The notes under the pieces: model-generated
Told to the model about the DNA's origin: nothing
The model's input: only the letters and a program-made list of their open reading frames with translations
Databases searched by the model: none
Position numbers and translations under genes: made by a program
Part shown: one piece after another, positions 38,320 to 50,948 of the stretch
How positions within the stretch are numbered: position 1 is the stretch's first letter
Layout of the letters: every line of letters begins with the position of its first letter
DNA from: Rhynochetos jubatus
Lineage: Eukaryota > Chordata > Aves > Eurypygiformes > Rhynochetidae
Direction: 5' to 3'
DNA length: 64,000 bases
Assembly: GCA_027574665.1 (NCBI GenBank)
Contig: CM050657.1
Location: forward strand, 23,724,700 to 23,788,699

Positions 38320-38370
38320 CTCTGTAGCCAGAAACCTCTTTAACAGCAGGCTGTCATGAATCATAAGGTA
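38320..38370 (-). CDS. exon of unidentified minus-strand gene
   Basis: Donor GAG then GTGAGT is near consensus. Using acceptor cag at 38371-38373 the peptide is 'YLMIHDSLLLKRFLATE', phase 0 to 0. A second acceptor (gattcatgacag) would give 'PAVKEVSGYR' in another frame and pair with the alternative start of 36458-36505. The exon is likely; its frame is not settled. Confidence 0.5.
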
Positions 38371-39138
38371 CTGATTTTTTTTCAAATGATTAAAAATTTC
38401 AACTCCGGTCTTTTTTTGTGATGTGCTTGCATACTTCTTTAACACAAGCACAGCCTGGAGAGCAGCTGAGGCACATCAAAAGCCAGTCCCTAAAGGACAG
38501 AGTGCCTAACACACACTCGCTGCATTGACAAGACCAGGCACGCAGTTTCAAACCAACTCCTTTGCAAAGGTCAGTAAGTCAAAAAAATACATATATTATA
38601 AAACAATATAAATAAGCCACTGTCTGTTCCCCATCACTATGGGCAGCCGAGCTCTCAGGAGCACTTTCAGTCTCTCAGCAAGCTCAGAGATCCCTATGGG
38701 ACAAATGCTGGGCTCACTATGCTCTTCAGCCAAAATTCCTTTCATTTTTTTAAGTGGCTGTACCATCTAGAGTGCCAAATATATCGCAATCCTCCTCCAG
38801 GTCCCAAGCTAATACTCCAAAATCAAATATTCTGGGCAACGTGTTTCTGTCCCTCAGCATGGCCTCGCTGAAATGCAAACCCTCTTCCGTGCCCAAGCCT
38901 TACACCTAAAAATTTGCCTCCTTAACCTTAAATTTCTGTTTTGTGGCTTGGTTGTTTAAACTGAATAAGGTTCCTTACCAAACTTTCCCACCTTGTTTGT
39001 CCTCTAACCTCCACCTAAGGTAGGACATGATGCCCTGGGGCAGGGAAAAGGAAAGCCATTCTTCCAGCACCCACAGTGGTCACCCCGAGCAGCCACCCCC
39101 CTCCTCCTGCCCTGCAAGCATCCTCTGCCGCCTTCTAC

Positions 39139-39248
39139 CTTGTGTAGCCCGTTCAGGGAGTCGTCTGGCCATAGGGCTCTTTCCCCAGGCTTGATGGTTG
39201 CTAGAAAGCCGCAGCTGGGACTCTTCAAAGAATCTGCCCCACATTTCC
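39139..39248 (-). CDS. exon of unidentified minus-strand gene
   Basis: The acceptor is cttttctcactgctgag and the donor is AAG then GTAGAA. There are 36 codons in the frame required by the upstream exon, starting 'EMWGRFFEESQLRLSSNHQA'. A second frame is also open, so the exon is better supported than its reading. The next exon to the left is not found. Confidence 0.45.
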
Positions 39249-39465
39249 CTCAGCAGTGAGAAAAGACTGCTTTCCTGTGCATTGAAAGGCACAGGATTGA
39301 GTCACCTTTCTTTTCATCTCTGTGAGCTGGAAGACTTAAAAATCTCGTGTACGCCTGGGGATGGAGAACTTGGTGAGAAGTAAAAAGTGTGGAACTGGGG
39401 GTAATGAAATGACTGGTGCGCAACATAAGAACAACACAAAAACCATGCCTACGTTTCCTTCTTAC

Positions 39466-39580
39466 CAGGAGGTTTGTTGCACAGCACCCAGACGCTTCTC
39501 AACCACTCGCCCAGGTTTAACTTCAGCAGCACGATACAGCCCGCGTGCCTCCTGTACCTTGGTATAGGAGTCGGATCCAG
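39466..39580 (-). CDS. well-supported exon of unidentified minus-strand gene
   Basis: The acceptor is excellent (gtgttttacttcatttcag) and the donor is CTG then GTAAGA. In the frame that joins 40034-40119 it gives 37 codons including 'SYTKVQEARGLYRAAEVKPG' and 'VVEKRLGAVQQTS', a charged helical segment. It is one of the most convincing exons here. A second open frame exists but does not fit the upstream phase. Confidence 0.72.
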
Positions 39581-40033
39581 CTGAAATGAAGTAAAACACC
39601 TTAAATAATGAAAGCACCTTAAAGCACAGCCCTATTACCACAGGCAGAGAGATTTCTGAAGAGGACATCACTCATCCCCAAGCATGGCCCACCAGGATGA
39701 AGGTGCCAGGTGGCAATACCCAGGCCCCTGCAGTCAGTGCGGGGAGCCTGCCTACTTTCCCTGCTCTTCTGTTAGGCAGCAACTGGCCCTTGGACTCCCT
39801 CCAAGCTGGAGGGGGGGTTAAGTCAAGCTGTTCTCCCACCGCGCCCACACGCCACGGCAATGCACAACCTGGTTGTGAAAACTCAGCAAATGCAAACCAA
39901 AACCCAGCACTCACATTCACCCTGTGGGTCCAGTACGTACAAAAAGAAGTTTCATGGGGCAACTAGCATCAAGTTAATACCAACAGGTTTACAACAGCAT
40001 CACACACCTGTTTTTTCCTAGCCTGTTGCTTAC

Positions 40034-40119
40034 GTGTTGTCAGGAGCAGGCTGTACATCTTTCCTGCCGAGTAGCAGCTCCCTCTACCAGGGGTCACTTG
40101 GACATTGGCGCGGAAGGTG
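40034..40119 (-). CDS. well-supported exon of unidentified minus-strand gene
   Basis: The acceptor is excellent (tactgctcttctgctcaatag) and the donor is GTAAGC. Only one frame is open: 'TFRANVQVTPGRGSCYSAGK' then MYSLLLTT. One-base start and one-base end fit both neighbours (40345-40419 and 39466-39580). Confidence 0.78.
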
Positions 40120-40344
40120 CTATTGAGCAGAAGAGCAGTAAGCCACAATTTGTGGCTTAAGCCGTCCATTTGTTTGTGGGGAATTTACAATTAAAGCAGC
40201 ATGCGCGGGTTTTCCTCCAAAAATGTATCTTTGCCTCAATTCAGAATCATAAGCAAGAATTCTCCTACACAGAAAAAGTCAATATTTCTGAGTTTGATAA
40301 ACCAAGTCACATTAAAAGAAGAAGAAAGCACAACAAATAGTTAC

Positions 40345-40419
40345 CTTAGGATCGTTATTCTTGGTTCCTGCTCAAGAGGAACTGATTTTAAACCACTGTA
40401 GTTCCAGTAAGAGATTTGG
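40345..40419 (-). CDS. well-supported exon of unidentified minus-strand gene
   Basis: The acceptor is gcctgccacatttcag and the donor is AAG then GTAACT. There are 24 codons reading 'QISYWNYSGLKSVPLEQEPR' then ITIL. The start fits 41333-41386 and the two-base end fits 40034-40119. Confidence 0.75.
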
Positions 40420-41332
40420 CTGAAATGTGGCAGGCTATGTATATGCTATTAGACAGGCAGTTTTAGAAACTTGATTTCATCTTGATCTCAAACTTGATCT
40501 TTTCCCCAAGTTTGAGATACAGAAGGAATGGAAGAAACAATATTCTGGATCCTGGAACAATTTACTCAGAAGAGCCAGGTGTCAATATTGCAAATCATGA
40601 AGCAAGCATCAGCTCTGCAAAAACTCAACTACAGTAGGAAAACTTTAAAAATATTGTAGTTAAAGAAAAAGGTATTCTAAGTTTCTCTCCCTCCCCCTTA
40701 ATTGAGATCACAAGCCTGACTGCTAAATCAGCATCAAAGCTATAGCCCTAGTTAGTTGTGCTTCAGTGGTTGTGGTTATTTACAAAGAAATGCTCAAGAC
40801 CAGAGAAATTTTATACTAAAATGTTTAAATACTTGACTTTAGAACCGCTTACCAGGAAAACAACAGGAAAAGGATGTGGCCTGATAAATGCTTGTAACAA
40901 CTTCATCAGTGTTATATTTATTCATATGAATCTGATTTCACTAAGAATTAATAAGTGTGAGAAGTCTGGAGCGTACGCGTGTCACACTACAAATCAGCAG
41001 TTAAATAAGCCCTGTTCTCAGGCAGGAAGACAGACGTTTTTAAACCCGCAGCAAATGCTGCCTGCTAAAAGCCCTTGAAACCTTTCACTGAAGGTGCAGA
41101 AAAAAAGAGACGCACAGAATGGTGTAGCCTCAGCCTGCACGTACCGACCCGGCTGAGGAAAACGAGAGATGGCCAGTGGAAAGAGGAAGGAGAGATGGTG
41201 TGATGGAGAGGGCAGGAGCGGGGGGCTCTGCCTTCACCTGGTTGAAACCCAGGCTGTGGTGCCATGTGGGTCCCTTGCTATAGGGACTACATATCTATGC
41301 TATAGTATGTATGCATAGTTACAATTACTTAC

Positions 41333-41386
41333 AGATACAAAGGCACCTTAGAGTACAGGTGGCATGAACCTCTCCCTGCCCTAGTT
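41333..41386 (-). CDS. exon of unidentified minus-strand gene
   Basis: The acceptor is gtgttcctgcccggcag and the donor is ATCT then GTAAGT. It reads 'TRAGRGSCHLYSKVPLY' with a two-base end that pairs with 40345-40419. The upstream link to 41509-41607 is out of phase, so a small exon or a different donor must intervene. Confidence 0.58.
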
Positions 41387-41508
41387 CTGCCGGGCAGGAA
41401 CACCCTGCACACACCTGCAGTGAGGACAGACAGGAAAATGCAAAGAAAACATGTAAGGACAAAAATCCTTGTGAAAAGACCATCCAACCCCTTTCCTCTC
41501 CCTCCCAC

Positions 41509-41607
41509 TGCGTCCTGTCTTTCCCCAGAAGTATGTGGAGACAGAGAGCAAGCAGAGGCTTCATCACTCCTGTCAGCGTCAGCCTCCTGCAGCTCTAAGG
41601 GTTCTGT
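41509..41607 (-). CDS. candidate acidic exon of unidentified minus-strand gene
   Basis: The acceptor is very good (tttactatttgatctccctaag). It begins in phase 0 with 'TEPLELQEADADRSDEASAC', an acidic, probably disordered stretch. The donor (GCA then GTGGGA) is weak and may be misplaced. The start phase fits 45109-45167. Confidence 0.4.
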
Positions 41608-42032
41608 CTTAGGGAGATCAAATAGTAAAAAAATCACCCTAAATTTGGCCTTACTGAACAATTAGCTGTGCATGAAAGCATTATGGAAATATCAGCATCA
41701 GCAATAATATGGAAAGCCTTAACTTGCAAATACATCTCAAACCACCACTTTCAGTGTGAACATCCCTCCCCCCCCAAAAAAACAACAAAAAACAACAATC
41801 CACATTCTATTCAATTGCATTTCTTCTTGTTTCAAAGCCAGGAACTTAGTAGGATTCAATGGAACAATACAAAGATGCAAAACAATGGGTATTAGGAAGA
41901 ACTGCTTCCTTCAAAGCAGGCTATTTTAAAGGTCATTTCTTGAGACAATGCTTCAATCTTCTCTCCCCAGACTCTGCAGTATGAGGGGCTCAGAGGATTA
42001 AGCCTGCCACTTTGAGTGCTTTTCTGAACATA

Positions 42033-42697
42033 TGTGCTGGTTTGTTTGGGATGGAGTTAATTTTCCTCACAGTAGCTACTATGAGGCAGTGTTTTGGATT
42101 TGTGAGGAGAATAACACTGGCAACACGCTGATGTTTGTAGTGGGTGCCAAGCAATGTTTATATTAAGTCAAGGACTTTTTCGCTTTCTCATCCTGCACCT
42201 GTGTTCCCAGCTTATTCTGTACATGAAGCTGGGAGGAGACACAGCCAGGACAGCTGACCCAAACTGACCAAAGGGATATTTCATGCCATCAAATGTCATG
42301 TTTGGTATATAAGTTGGGGGACTCTGGCTGGGGGGCTCCCTCAGGCTCTCTCCCTCTGGTTGCTCATGAACTGGCTGGGCATTGATTGGCAAGTGGTGAG
42401 CAGCTGTAACATTTGTGAGGTTTTTTTCCCCAATGCTGTTTCCTTTATATATTATTATCATTAGTAGTAGTAGTAGTAGTATTTATTGTTTTAATTACAT
42501 ATTATTAGTATTAGTATTATTAGCATAGTTGTTTTAGTTGATTTTACTTCATTTTCAACTGTTAAACTGTTCTTACCTCAAGCCACGAGTTTTCTTATCT
42601 TTTTCCTCTGATTCTCTCCCCCATCCCACTGGGGGAAGGGGGAGGCGAGTGAGTAGCTGTGTGCTGCTTGATTGCTGACTGGTGCTAAACCACGACA
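42033..42697 (+). mobile_element. solo LTR of the same retroviral family, plus orientation
   Basis: A 665-base LTR starting TGTGCTGGTTTG and ending AAACCACGACA, with TATATAA at 42306-42312. It aligns with the LTR at 37063-37734 along its length (for example 'tgttcccagctt..tgtaca', 'ggatatttcatgccatcaaa'). Flanks are acata / acaca, a 5-base duplication with one change. It has no internal retroviral sequence. Confidence 0.82.
42462..42480 (+). repeat. (TAG)n microsatellite inside the plus LTR
   Basis: Six tandem TAG units, followed by an irregular ATT/AGT-rich stretch to about 42530. The minus LTR has a related AT-rich segment at 37187-37260. Confidence 0.8.
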
Positions 42698-43104
42698 ACA
42701 CACTTTTAAGTCTGTCAGTTATGTTCTGAACGTTGTTCAACAAATGCTTTTCTAAGGACAATGTGACAGCAAAACAGTTCTGTACGTATTGCCCCACAAA
42801 CATTAAACCTCACACATTCCTCATTTTAAAGGTAAACCAGCACCAAAGGAACTATTCACACTGTGGAACGGTAGGGCTGCTGGTTGACCAGCTCCTCCAG
42901 GCAGTTCAGGCTGCTGCCTTGCTTTACAAGAAGCACTGGTGCTGGCCTGCAGGATCAGAACCAGCCAGCAATCACAGCTCAAACCGCCTTGCAAAGTCCC
43001 AGCCAACACATGGCAGGTCCCTGGCTCCTGTCCAGCAGAAGAGGCTCACTCTGCCCCATCTCATGAGTTTCTTCCATCAGCCTCGATGCCAGGCAATGCG
43101 AAGA

Positions 43105-43738
43105 TGTCCATGAGGTCACTTGCAGCCAAGACAGCAAACTGCATCCTGGGGTTCATCAAACACAGTATAACCAGACAGTGAAAAAGGTGACTGTCCCACT
43201 GTATTCAGTGTTGTTACAGCCTCACTTTGCATCCTGTATGCAGTTCTGGGCCTCACCATTTAGGAAGGACGTGAAAGTCCTTGAATCTGTGAGAGGAGGG
43301 CAACAAAGCTGGTGAAATGGCTGGAAGGAGTGTCCTACAGGGAGCGGCTGAGGACTTTGGGCTTCTCTAGTTTGGAGAGAAGGAGACTTGAGGGGTAACC
43401 TCATTGCTCTCCACAGCTTCCTGGGGAGGGGACACGGAGAGGGAGGTGCTGATCTCTTCACCCTGGTTTCCAGTGATAGGACACAGGGACATGGCTCCCA
43501 GCTTCACCCAGGGAAGTTTAGACTGGACGTTAGGAAGCATTCTTTAGCAAGAGAGTGGTCAGACACCGGAGCAGGCTTCCTAGAAAGGGGGCCGATACCC
43601 CAGGCCTGTCAGTGTTTAAGAGGCATTTGGTCAATGCCCTTACCAACATGCTTTAGCTTGGTCAGCCCTGAAGTGGTCAGGCATTGGCCTAGATGCGATC
43701 ACTGTAGGTCCCTTCCAACTGAAATATTCTATTCTATG
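43105..43738 (+). mobile_element. CR1 LINE, older subfamily, 3' portion
   Basis: Contains 'gcaaactgcatcctggggtt', 'gtcctacagggagcggctga', 'cttggagagaaggagactt'-like text and the 3' end 'gtaggtcccttccaactgaa' followed by an ATTCTATTCTATG tail, the CR1 3' terminal repeat. Plus orientation, about 630 bases, ORF broken. Confidence 0.9.
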
Positions 43739-45108
43739 TCAATGGCTTTTAAAGGGATCGGTGTTAAAAATGGGGCTGGAAATTCAGAGTTTCCTTTCTG
43801 CACCTAAATGCAGTTATTGCACAGTAGCTCTTCTGAGAGAGCAGCTCAGAAGCTAGCCCTTGCAAAAGTACCTAATGCCAAATAGTAACAATGACAAGGG
43901 ACACAAAGCTATCAGAAGTCTGCCTCTTCCTCTGCCTTTCATCTAGAACATGAAAGGAATTAGGGAATACACATCCTCCTGTATAAACTTCTGGCTGTTA
44001 GCATCCAAAGATATAAAAATTAGCACCTCGTAAAAAAACCCCAAACTTTAAAAATACTGTATCAAAGGTCAGCACATTATAAATGTGTGAAAAGGAATCA
44101 AAAATGTGCAGACTATTTTCTATGACTCACACGTGTGTTTCACACAGGAGAAAGCAAATGCTTACATCGCTGCTGAACAGTGGTCTAAAAACCATCAGCA
44201 GCTCTGCAACAGGCTTTAGCGTAACCAAACCTGTCCCTGTTGTGAGAAACATTGTGCTGGCAAAACAAGGTGCAAAAAGACGACAGACAGCCTTCTGTTA
44301 AATGCACAAGAGATGAACGCCAAGAAAACCAAACGTTTGGAAGTACAGATTCTTTCTGTGAGTTGTATCGTCTTAAAAGGAATAATATTAGTAAAATAAA
44401 TATTGAATTAGGAGGCCTCAGCAGATTTCCAAAATTTAGGTGACCAAATGATAAGTGCTTCTGCACAAACACCATACCGTCAGCACGCTTACAACAGTGC
44501 AAGATCTGCCTGAAGGCCACCATTTCCTGAGTTCAGCTACAGAATAAAGGAGGGAGAGAGAGATTCTTCTCTTAATCCTTGCTGAAATCTGCAGAGTATA
44601 ACTGCAGAGACACTGTGCTTTTATCGTACATGCACAGCCTCACCCCAACTAAAATGTTATTGAAATTAAACAGAAAGACTGAAAGAGTCAAATAAACTAA
44701 GTGATCAAATAAAGGGAAAATTACAAGAAATACACACTGTCATATTTTTGATTACTTCTTTCACATGTTACTACATAGCTCCAATACAGTTTCAACGCTT
44801 ATCAACCGAGAATAGTTTCTTCTGAATATGAAAGGGCAGACATATAAATTACTTCTAAGAATGTAGGACTTCTAGAAGGGGTGTGAACATGCAGCCATGA
44901 CTGATGCAGTGCTGTCTCTCCTGGACTGCAGACAGGGACCTGGTCCCTGGAAGGAACAGGCTAAAAGCAGTGTGTTGGCGTTGGAAAAGAGACACTTGGA
45001 TTTGGGAAACCGCGCTCCACTGCAGGTGTTTTGTATCACCTTTGGATGGTCCTTTTGCTTCTCTGTTTCAATTCCCCCATGTCAAATGGAAAAGTTAAAA
45101 GACCCTAC

Positions 45109-45167
45109 CTCTGCCACCAGGACTATACCAGAGCAGTTACATTTAGGAGGGGATGAAAAACCCCAAA
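45109..45167 (-). CDS. candidate exon of unidentified minus-strand gene
   Basis: Acceptor gcatgtcactgtcaag, donor GAG then GTAGGG. It reads 'WGFSSPPKCNCSGIVLVAE'. The two-base start and phase 0 end fit 47669-47738 and 41509-41607 respectively. Confidence 0.42.
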
Positions 45168-47668
45168 CTTGACAGTGACATGCAGGCAAGCCTGCCATGG
45201 TGCACTGTGACGTCCTGCATAGACATCCAAATCACTCTGAAAGTGGTCACAGCAAGCATCTCTCATCAGCACAATGCTCAGCAGAGCTAATACTGAATAA
45301 ACAGGCTGTAAGGTTAGTGAAGCACCAAACTGATATGCCCAACCAGGCATACAATGAGAAGAGAGGTATTTTTATTAACAGCCAAATCCTCTGTAGACTC
45401 TACCTCTGGTGATGGCAAAGTTAAATCTTACTAGTATGTCATGATATAATAAATATATACATTGCTGCTGGACTGTTAGCATTACAGTAGACCATGAGTT
45501 GACGTTTGGCACAATAATGGTACACATAGTTCACATAATCAAGTAATAGAGCAGAACACAGAAAAAGCAAAATGAGTTTTAATAAAAAATATTTTTTTTA
45601 CTTTTCCTTATTTTTTCCCCTCATATAAGTCTTTTGGAAATGTGTAATTCTGTAAAAACATTTCCTTTCAGGAGTTTGTTATCAATATAAATTCAGGAAA
45701 AAATAGCCTTGCCAAATTCTGACTGCCATCACTGCATTTCTAACTTATTCATCTCTTCGTGCTAATTATCTAAACTCAGAGGTTTGCTGTCTTTCAATTT
45801 CTGCTATCTCAGGAAGACCAGAAACCATAATTCAGCTGGCAACCTACCTGCTTTTTCTGTTATGCAATTCTAACAAACAACCTACTGAAAAATTTATGTT
45901 GTAGCATCATAGAATTTGTTTGGGTGTTGGCTGTTTCCAAGAAATACTCCTAAAGCAAAGTTGTTAGGTAATACAGTTCATTGATATTCAAGTGGTACCC
46001 TAAAATACTAAAGATACATGGGTAAAACATTGTGGTATTTTTAACTTAAAGGTGCTAGAATTGTCTGCCAAGTTAGACACGTGCATGACTGTCCAATGCA
46101 TGGCAAATATCTGTAAGGCCTCAGCAGACAAACGCTGTGGGATATGGGCAGAGGGAAGTCTGGAACCTAACTAAGGGAGCCTTGATGATCAAGCTTTCCT
46201 TATTTTCTAAACTGCTTATCGCTGGAAGCACTGTCAGCGACAAGAATGCAGTTGCTTACACTCTTCCCCTAAACATCCACTGCTGGCCTCAGCCAAAGAC
46301 AGAATGCTCTATTAGATGAACTTCTCTTGTCTAAGATGACTCCGTGTTCTTCTTTAGCTCATTATTTTCTCATAATTACACCCAACAAACTTCCCTCCCC
46401 ACCACGAGGGTTGCCGTAAATACGCCTAACAATTTCTCACAGACACACGCTGTGCCGTTACACAGGACCCAGAAACGAGGCGAGGAAAACTGACCTTTCC
46501 CATTAAGAAGAGATGGAGCCGTAAGCCATGTGGGGTCCGATCGAGACGCACCCAGTCACCAGGAGTTGCACCCCAGAAGAAGGCAGTTCTTCAGTATACG
46601 AGCAGCCCAGTTGGCTCCAAACGTGTACGAGTGACTTCTGGAAAGGAGGTCCAGTTATGCAACCTCTACTACAACCTATGCTACTTTCCTGGAGTTGTAG
46701 GAGCACTTCAGCACTGTGAAAAATAAAATGAGACCTCCTCCATCATCTTCAGTAACTGATTTTTCTCCCACCTTGCAAAATTACAGATGAAGTACCTGTC
46801 CCATCATGCCAGGGAGTGTCTTATGGTTTGAAGGTTTGTATGATCTGTTGGGAAACAGTTGATTTACGAAAATGCTGTCTCAAATCTTTCAAAAGTAATG
46901 ATGAGTTGAACAACAGTGTAGCTAATGGTTTGAGTAGGAAAGCAAATATCAAAATACCTTAGAAGTGTCAGAATGACTCAGGCATTAGGCTAGAAAGAGG
47001 CATAGGCTGTGATGTGGTGTGTAGGGCCCTCGGCTGGGGCACAGGAGCCCCACTGGAATGCCCACTCTGCCTTGTCGGAGAATAACTAAAATAGAGAAAG
47101 CTGCAACACAAGAGCCAGATCTCCACCAAGTTGTTGTCGTTGGTGCTGCAGCTTGAGAGTCAGCAGAGTAAGGACGTAGGGGAACGAATGCCTGCATTGC
47201 CTGGGCCTCAGATGAGGGGTAAGAGTTTATCTTCCTTCAGGTTTATACACGTTTCACCCCTTTCAAATATCAGCAGTCTTCAGAGCACTGACACAGAAAG
47301 CACCCATCCTGCTGACCTGGCCTCAGGAGTCCTACGGAACCATCCCCAGCTGATTTCTCTGTGGAAACTGAGATATGTCTCTCAACAAATACTAGATCAC
47401 TTCAAACCAAAACATGTCAGGGCTCAAAGACAGAAATCAGCTCACCTGCTCTCCCAAGCTGTAGGTTGAGCTCCTTCTCTGCTGGGACACTCTTGGCTCT
47501 GGTGCACAGTCATGGTTTGCTGGTGCCTCCCTCAAGCTGCAGGGTCCTTCCAGAGGACACTAAACACCAGAGAGAAGGCCAACGCCTCAGCTCAGGCCTG
47601 CGTACTGACACAGCGGCTTCCTGACCCTGGTCTCTTAGCCTCACCAGCAACCCACAGGCAGTACTTAC

Positions 47669-47738
47669 GGTCTCTTCCTCTGCAGAAGAGCTCCATTTTG
47701 GCATTTTCTGTGCTTCGGCCCTCTCCGCCCATCACCAT
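47669..47738 (-). CDS. candidate exon, possibly with an initiator Met, on the minus strand
   Basis: Donor GACC then GTAAGT is strong. The frame reads 'MVMGGEGRSTENAKMELFCR' then GRD and ends with one base, fitting 45109-45167. No good acceptor was found upstream, so the right boundary is set at the first ATG. This could be a first coding exon, in which case exons further right belong to a second gene. Confidence 0.42.
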
Positions 47739-50061
47739 CACAGCTTTCTGCTTGCCTTTTTCTCACTGGTCCTGGGTTGTGGATGGCGGAGCAAACACAG
47801 AGGCTGGTAAAGACAAGGAGTCAAATGCTTGGCTGGTGAGGCAAGCTGTGGGACAAGCTGTCTGAGCTACAGGATAAGCTGTTTCTCCTGGTGATCAACC
47901 ACAGAGACAGGCACCGCAGGGCTGAAGCACTGCTTCTCGTTTCCCCTGCAGCCACGAGATGGAGCAACGCAATAACAATCAGCTCTGCAGAGCCACCGGA
48001 TTTAGGTGATGGGATACTTCATCCCAGTTCTGGCTCACCCAGAGGCTGTAGGCAGCCCTGGTGGGATGCTGCAATGACCCAAGGCGAATACATGGCCCAT
48101 GGAGGGCAGGAGCAAGTTCCAATAGCCTCTTGGTCCAAGTCCCACGTGGGACATAGAGGGAGGTTGCTGTTCCTGAGTGGCACCCAACGAGGCCTCATAG
48201 CAGAACCAAGGAACAAAAACATGCTCTCAGGCCCCTACGGAAATCCCAACCAAGCACACTCTAGCAGTAAAAGCTTCTCCGGGATCATCCCAAGGCTCCA
48301 CAGATCGCTTCATTCTGGCCTCTTGCCCAACCTCCTGCTTTTTCCTTCTGGCTGGCTTCCAAAGTCTCTTCCTAGCACAGACCTACAGTAGCTCACCAAA
48401 AAAAAGATAAAATCCAGGGGCCCCAGAGACATGGGAGGGCAGGGGGAGGTGAATGAAACTGAAAAGCGGAGAAGACTTGAAAGGTATCGGGGGAAATCAA
48501 GGAAGAAAGCAAGGGGATCACAGCAGTGGATGGTCTCTCTTCTCAAGCAGAGCAAATATTTTTCTTTCTGGTTAGACTGATTTAGACCAAGAGAAAAACA
48601 ACACATCTGCACTGTACAACCCTACGTGGTACAATGGTTACTGATCTGGCTCCTCAACTGGAAGGCTATCCGCAGCACCAGTCTCATGCTGACACTATTC
48701 CCGCGAGCCAGGACCAACAGCTGAAGAGCCAGGCCCATGGCACTGCTGTCTGCGGTGCGGTCCCATGTCAGGGCACAGCAACCAACCAGCAGTGCCTCAG
48801 GATCGCTGGCACAGCCCGGCACAGCAAGGAGAAGGTCATCCCCAAGGGCAAACGTAGGGAATCAGCAGAGCTTCACTGGTTGCCACCCAGGGATGGTAGC
48901 CTGAAGGGGAGGTCTGTGAGGCAGCAGCAATACAGCAAAGTCCTCAATATGAGCGAAAAAAAGCACGTGAAACAGCTTCTTTGTCAGGAAAAAGGAACAA
49001 GATGATGCATTCAGCATCTGAAATTGCACAAAGCAGCAGGTGTTTTGCAGGCTGGTGACATCACTGACACACACAGAGGCACCAGGGGCAAAGGCAGAAT
49101 TTGCAGATTGTGGCCCTCTTTTCCTCGCTCTGCAAGAAAAGGGACAGCACACTTGGTCCTGAGAACTTCGTGAAGAGTCATGTCCCATTAGCAGAGAGTA
49201 GGGCCTACAGCGAGAAAAGAACTATACCCTGGCTGCCCACAGCTTTCTCACCCCTGCATCACAAGTTAAGCTATTAATCAACAGTCTGAGAGTCCTTCAT
49301 GGAATATCCCAGCCTTTCCATTACGCTGCTCACTCGGTTTCATTTTCCCCTCACCATCAGCTCTCAGCACCATCCTTTTTCACCCTTTCGATTTTGAAGG
49401 GAGAAGAGCCTTCACACCTTGCCCCAGCTGCACTTGTACCCCCTGCACGCCTTCCTGGCCATTTCTCCTCAGATCCCTCTGTCAAAATCTTACAAGAACG
49501 TTTGCTTGGAAACAGCAGACCAACCGCCGGTGGTGGCTAGACTATGACGTGCCAACCCTGCGTTGCTGCTTCCTCATCCTCCCCTTTCCAGAGCATCTTT
49601 CTCCAGGGTTTGCGCAGCTAGCGTGCCCAGGGAGGCATGCTTCTGGGCAGCCTCCGGTGAGGTGGGCAGCACTTCGGTGGCATGAAAATGTATCAAAGAG
49701 AAAAGGAGAGAGAAGAGGAAGCTCCAAGTGTGTGAGGAGAAAACCTCAAATGGGGAAGAGAGAGAATTTGCTCAGAGCATTGGTAGCAGTATCAGAGCCG
49801 GCATGTGCAAACCCCAGAAAGTCATTGGGCTTACGTCCCATGCTCATGACAGCCTCCATCCCCACCATCCAGGCTGGCTCAGGCCCCAAATGCCTCTTCA
49901 TGGCAGTGGTGCCTGCCTGTGTGATGTGGGGTTTTCTGTTCATACCCAAAATGCAGTCATAGTCACAAGAACACCACTGGATACACAGAAGTGAAACCTG
50001 TGTGATGAGGTATTGTTCACTCAGACATTATAACACCTTTTTTCCCCTTGGTAGTGGTTTC

Positions 50062-50079
50062 TTTTTTTTTTTTTTTTTT
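50062..50079 (+). repeat. poly(T) tract
   Basis: Eighteen consecutive T. Confidence 0.9.
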
Positions 50080-50799
50080 CTTTCTTAAGTAGAGTCATTT
50101 CAACTAAAATACCATTGGGAAACCCCAAGCACTATTTCTTCTCTTGTCTCCTAACCCCATCTCTTTCACAGATGTACAGTTTGAATTCAGTCAATATAAT
50201 TGTCAGGTTTATATTTAAGGGGTATGCAGAGAACCGAACAAGAACTACCTCACTGGCCTTTCTTTCCCCCTTTGACAAGAAGATTGCAAACATGCGTACA
50301 GTGGGCAAAAGGAAAACATTATCTTTTTTCCCCCTTTGCCCCCTGAATTAAATCAGCAGCTGACACTCTCCATGGGTACATTCCCTGCTCCCTAGGAGTA
50401 TAAACAGATATAAGAGTAACCCTTGTCTTTTTTTAAAATACCAACTTGAAGTGACCATATCAGACCACTGTTGAAAATCAATAATCTCTTTTTCCTTTCA
50501 GGTACGATGAAAAGTATGGGAAGCAATGAGAATGACAGCCAGGATGTACCTTAAAGCATATTTTGACAGCTAACACTCCAGCCATGGATGTCACATACAA
50601 TGCATAAAATCCTGTCTTACCAGAGAAACGTCTGTAGGGTCAGAATTTCCTTCTCTGTTACTGGAGTGGTTGACTCAGAGAGACACTAGGCCCACAAAGC
50701 CATCTATTTGCATCCTTAAATGAGCTCTGTGACATACTATGTACGTAGTGCGTGACTGCAGACAGCGTAGGGAGACAGATGTAAGGGAAATTGGTGATG

Positions 50800-50948
50800 A
50801 AACAAAAAGCAGCAGCACTTCAGGCTTTCTGACATCCTGACGAGCAGTTACTTTGCATGCAGCTCTCTCCACCGCCTTAGAACAAAACACAAGACTTGAG
50901 AATTCTGCAAGTGGAGAAGTCGGCAGCCAGAGTTAAAGCAGCCCAAAG
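50800..50948 (+). other. candidate first or early 5' UTR exon of the second GPCR
   Basis: A donor of good quality (CCAAAG then GTAAGA, GT at 50949-50950) ends a stretch that could be the untranslated first exon. The upstream limit is arbitrary because no promoter element or CpG island is evident. A one-mismatch octamer-like site (ctttgcatg) lies near 50850. Confidence 0.25.

Noticed and set aside
37735-42032. A provirus between the two LTRs
   Set aside because: The LTRs are in opposite orientation with separate flanking duplications, and no gag, pol or env sequence lies between them.
47891-48391. 166-codon ORF on the + strand
   Set aside because: No coding-like composition or neighbouring splice structure.
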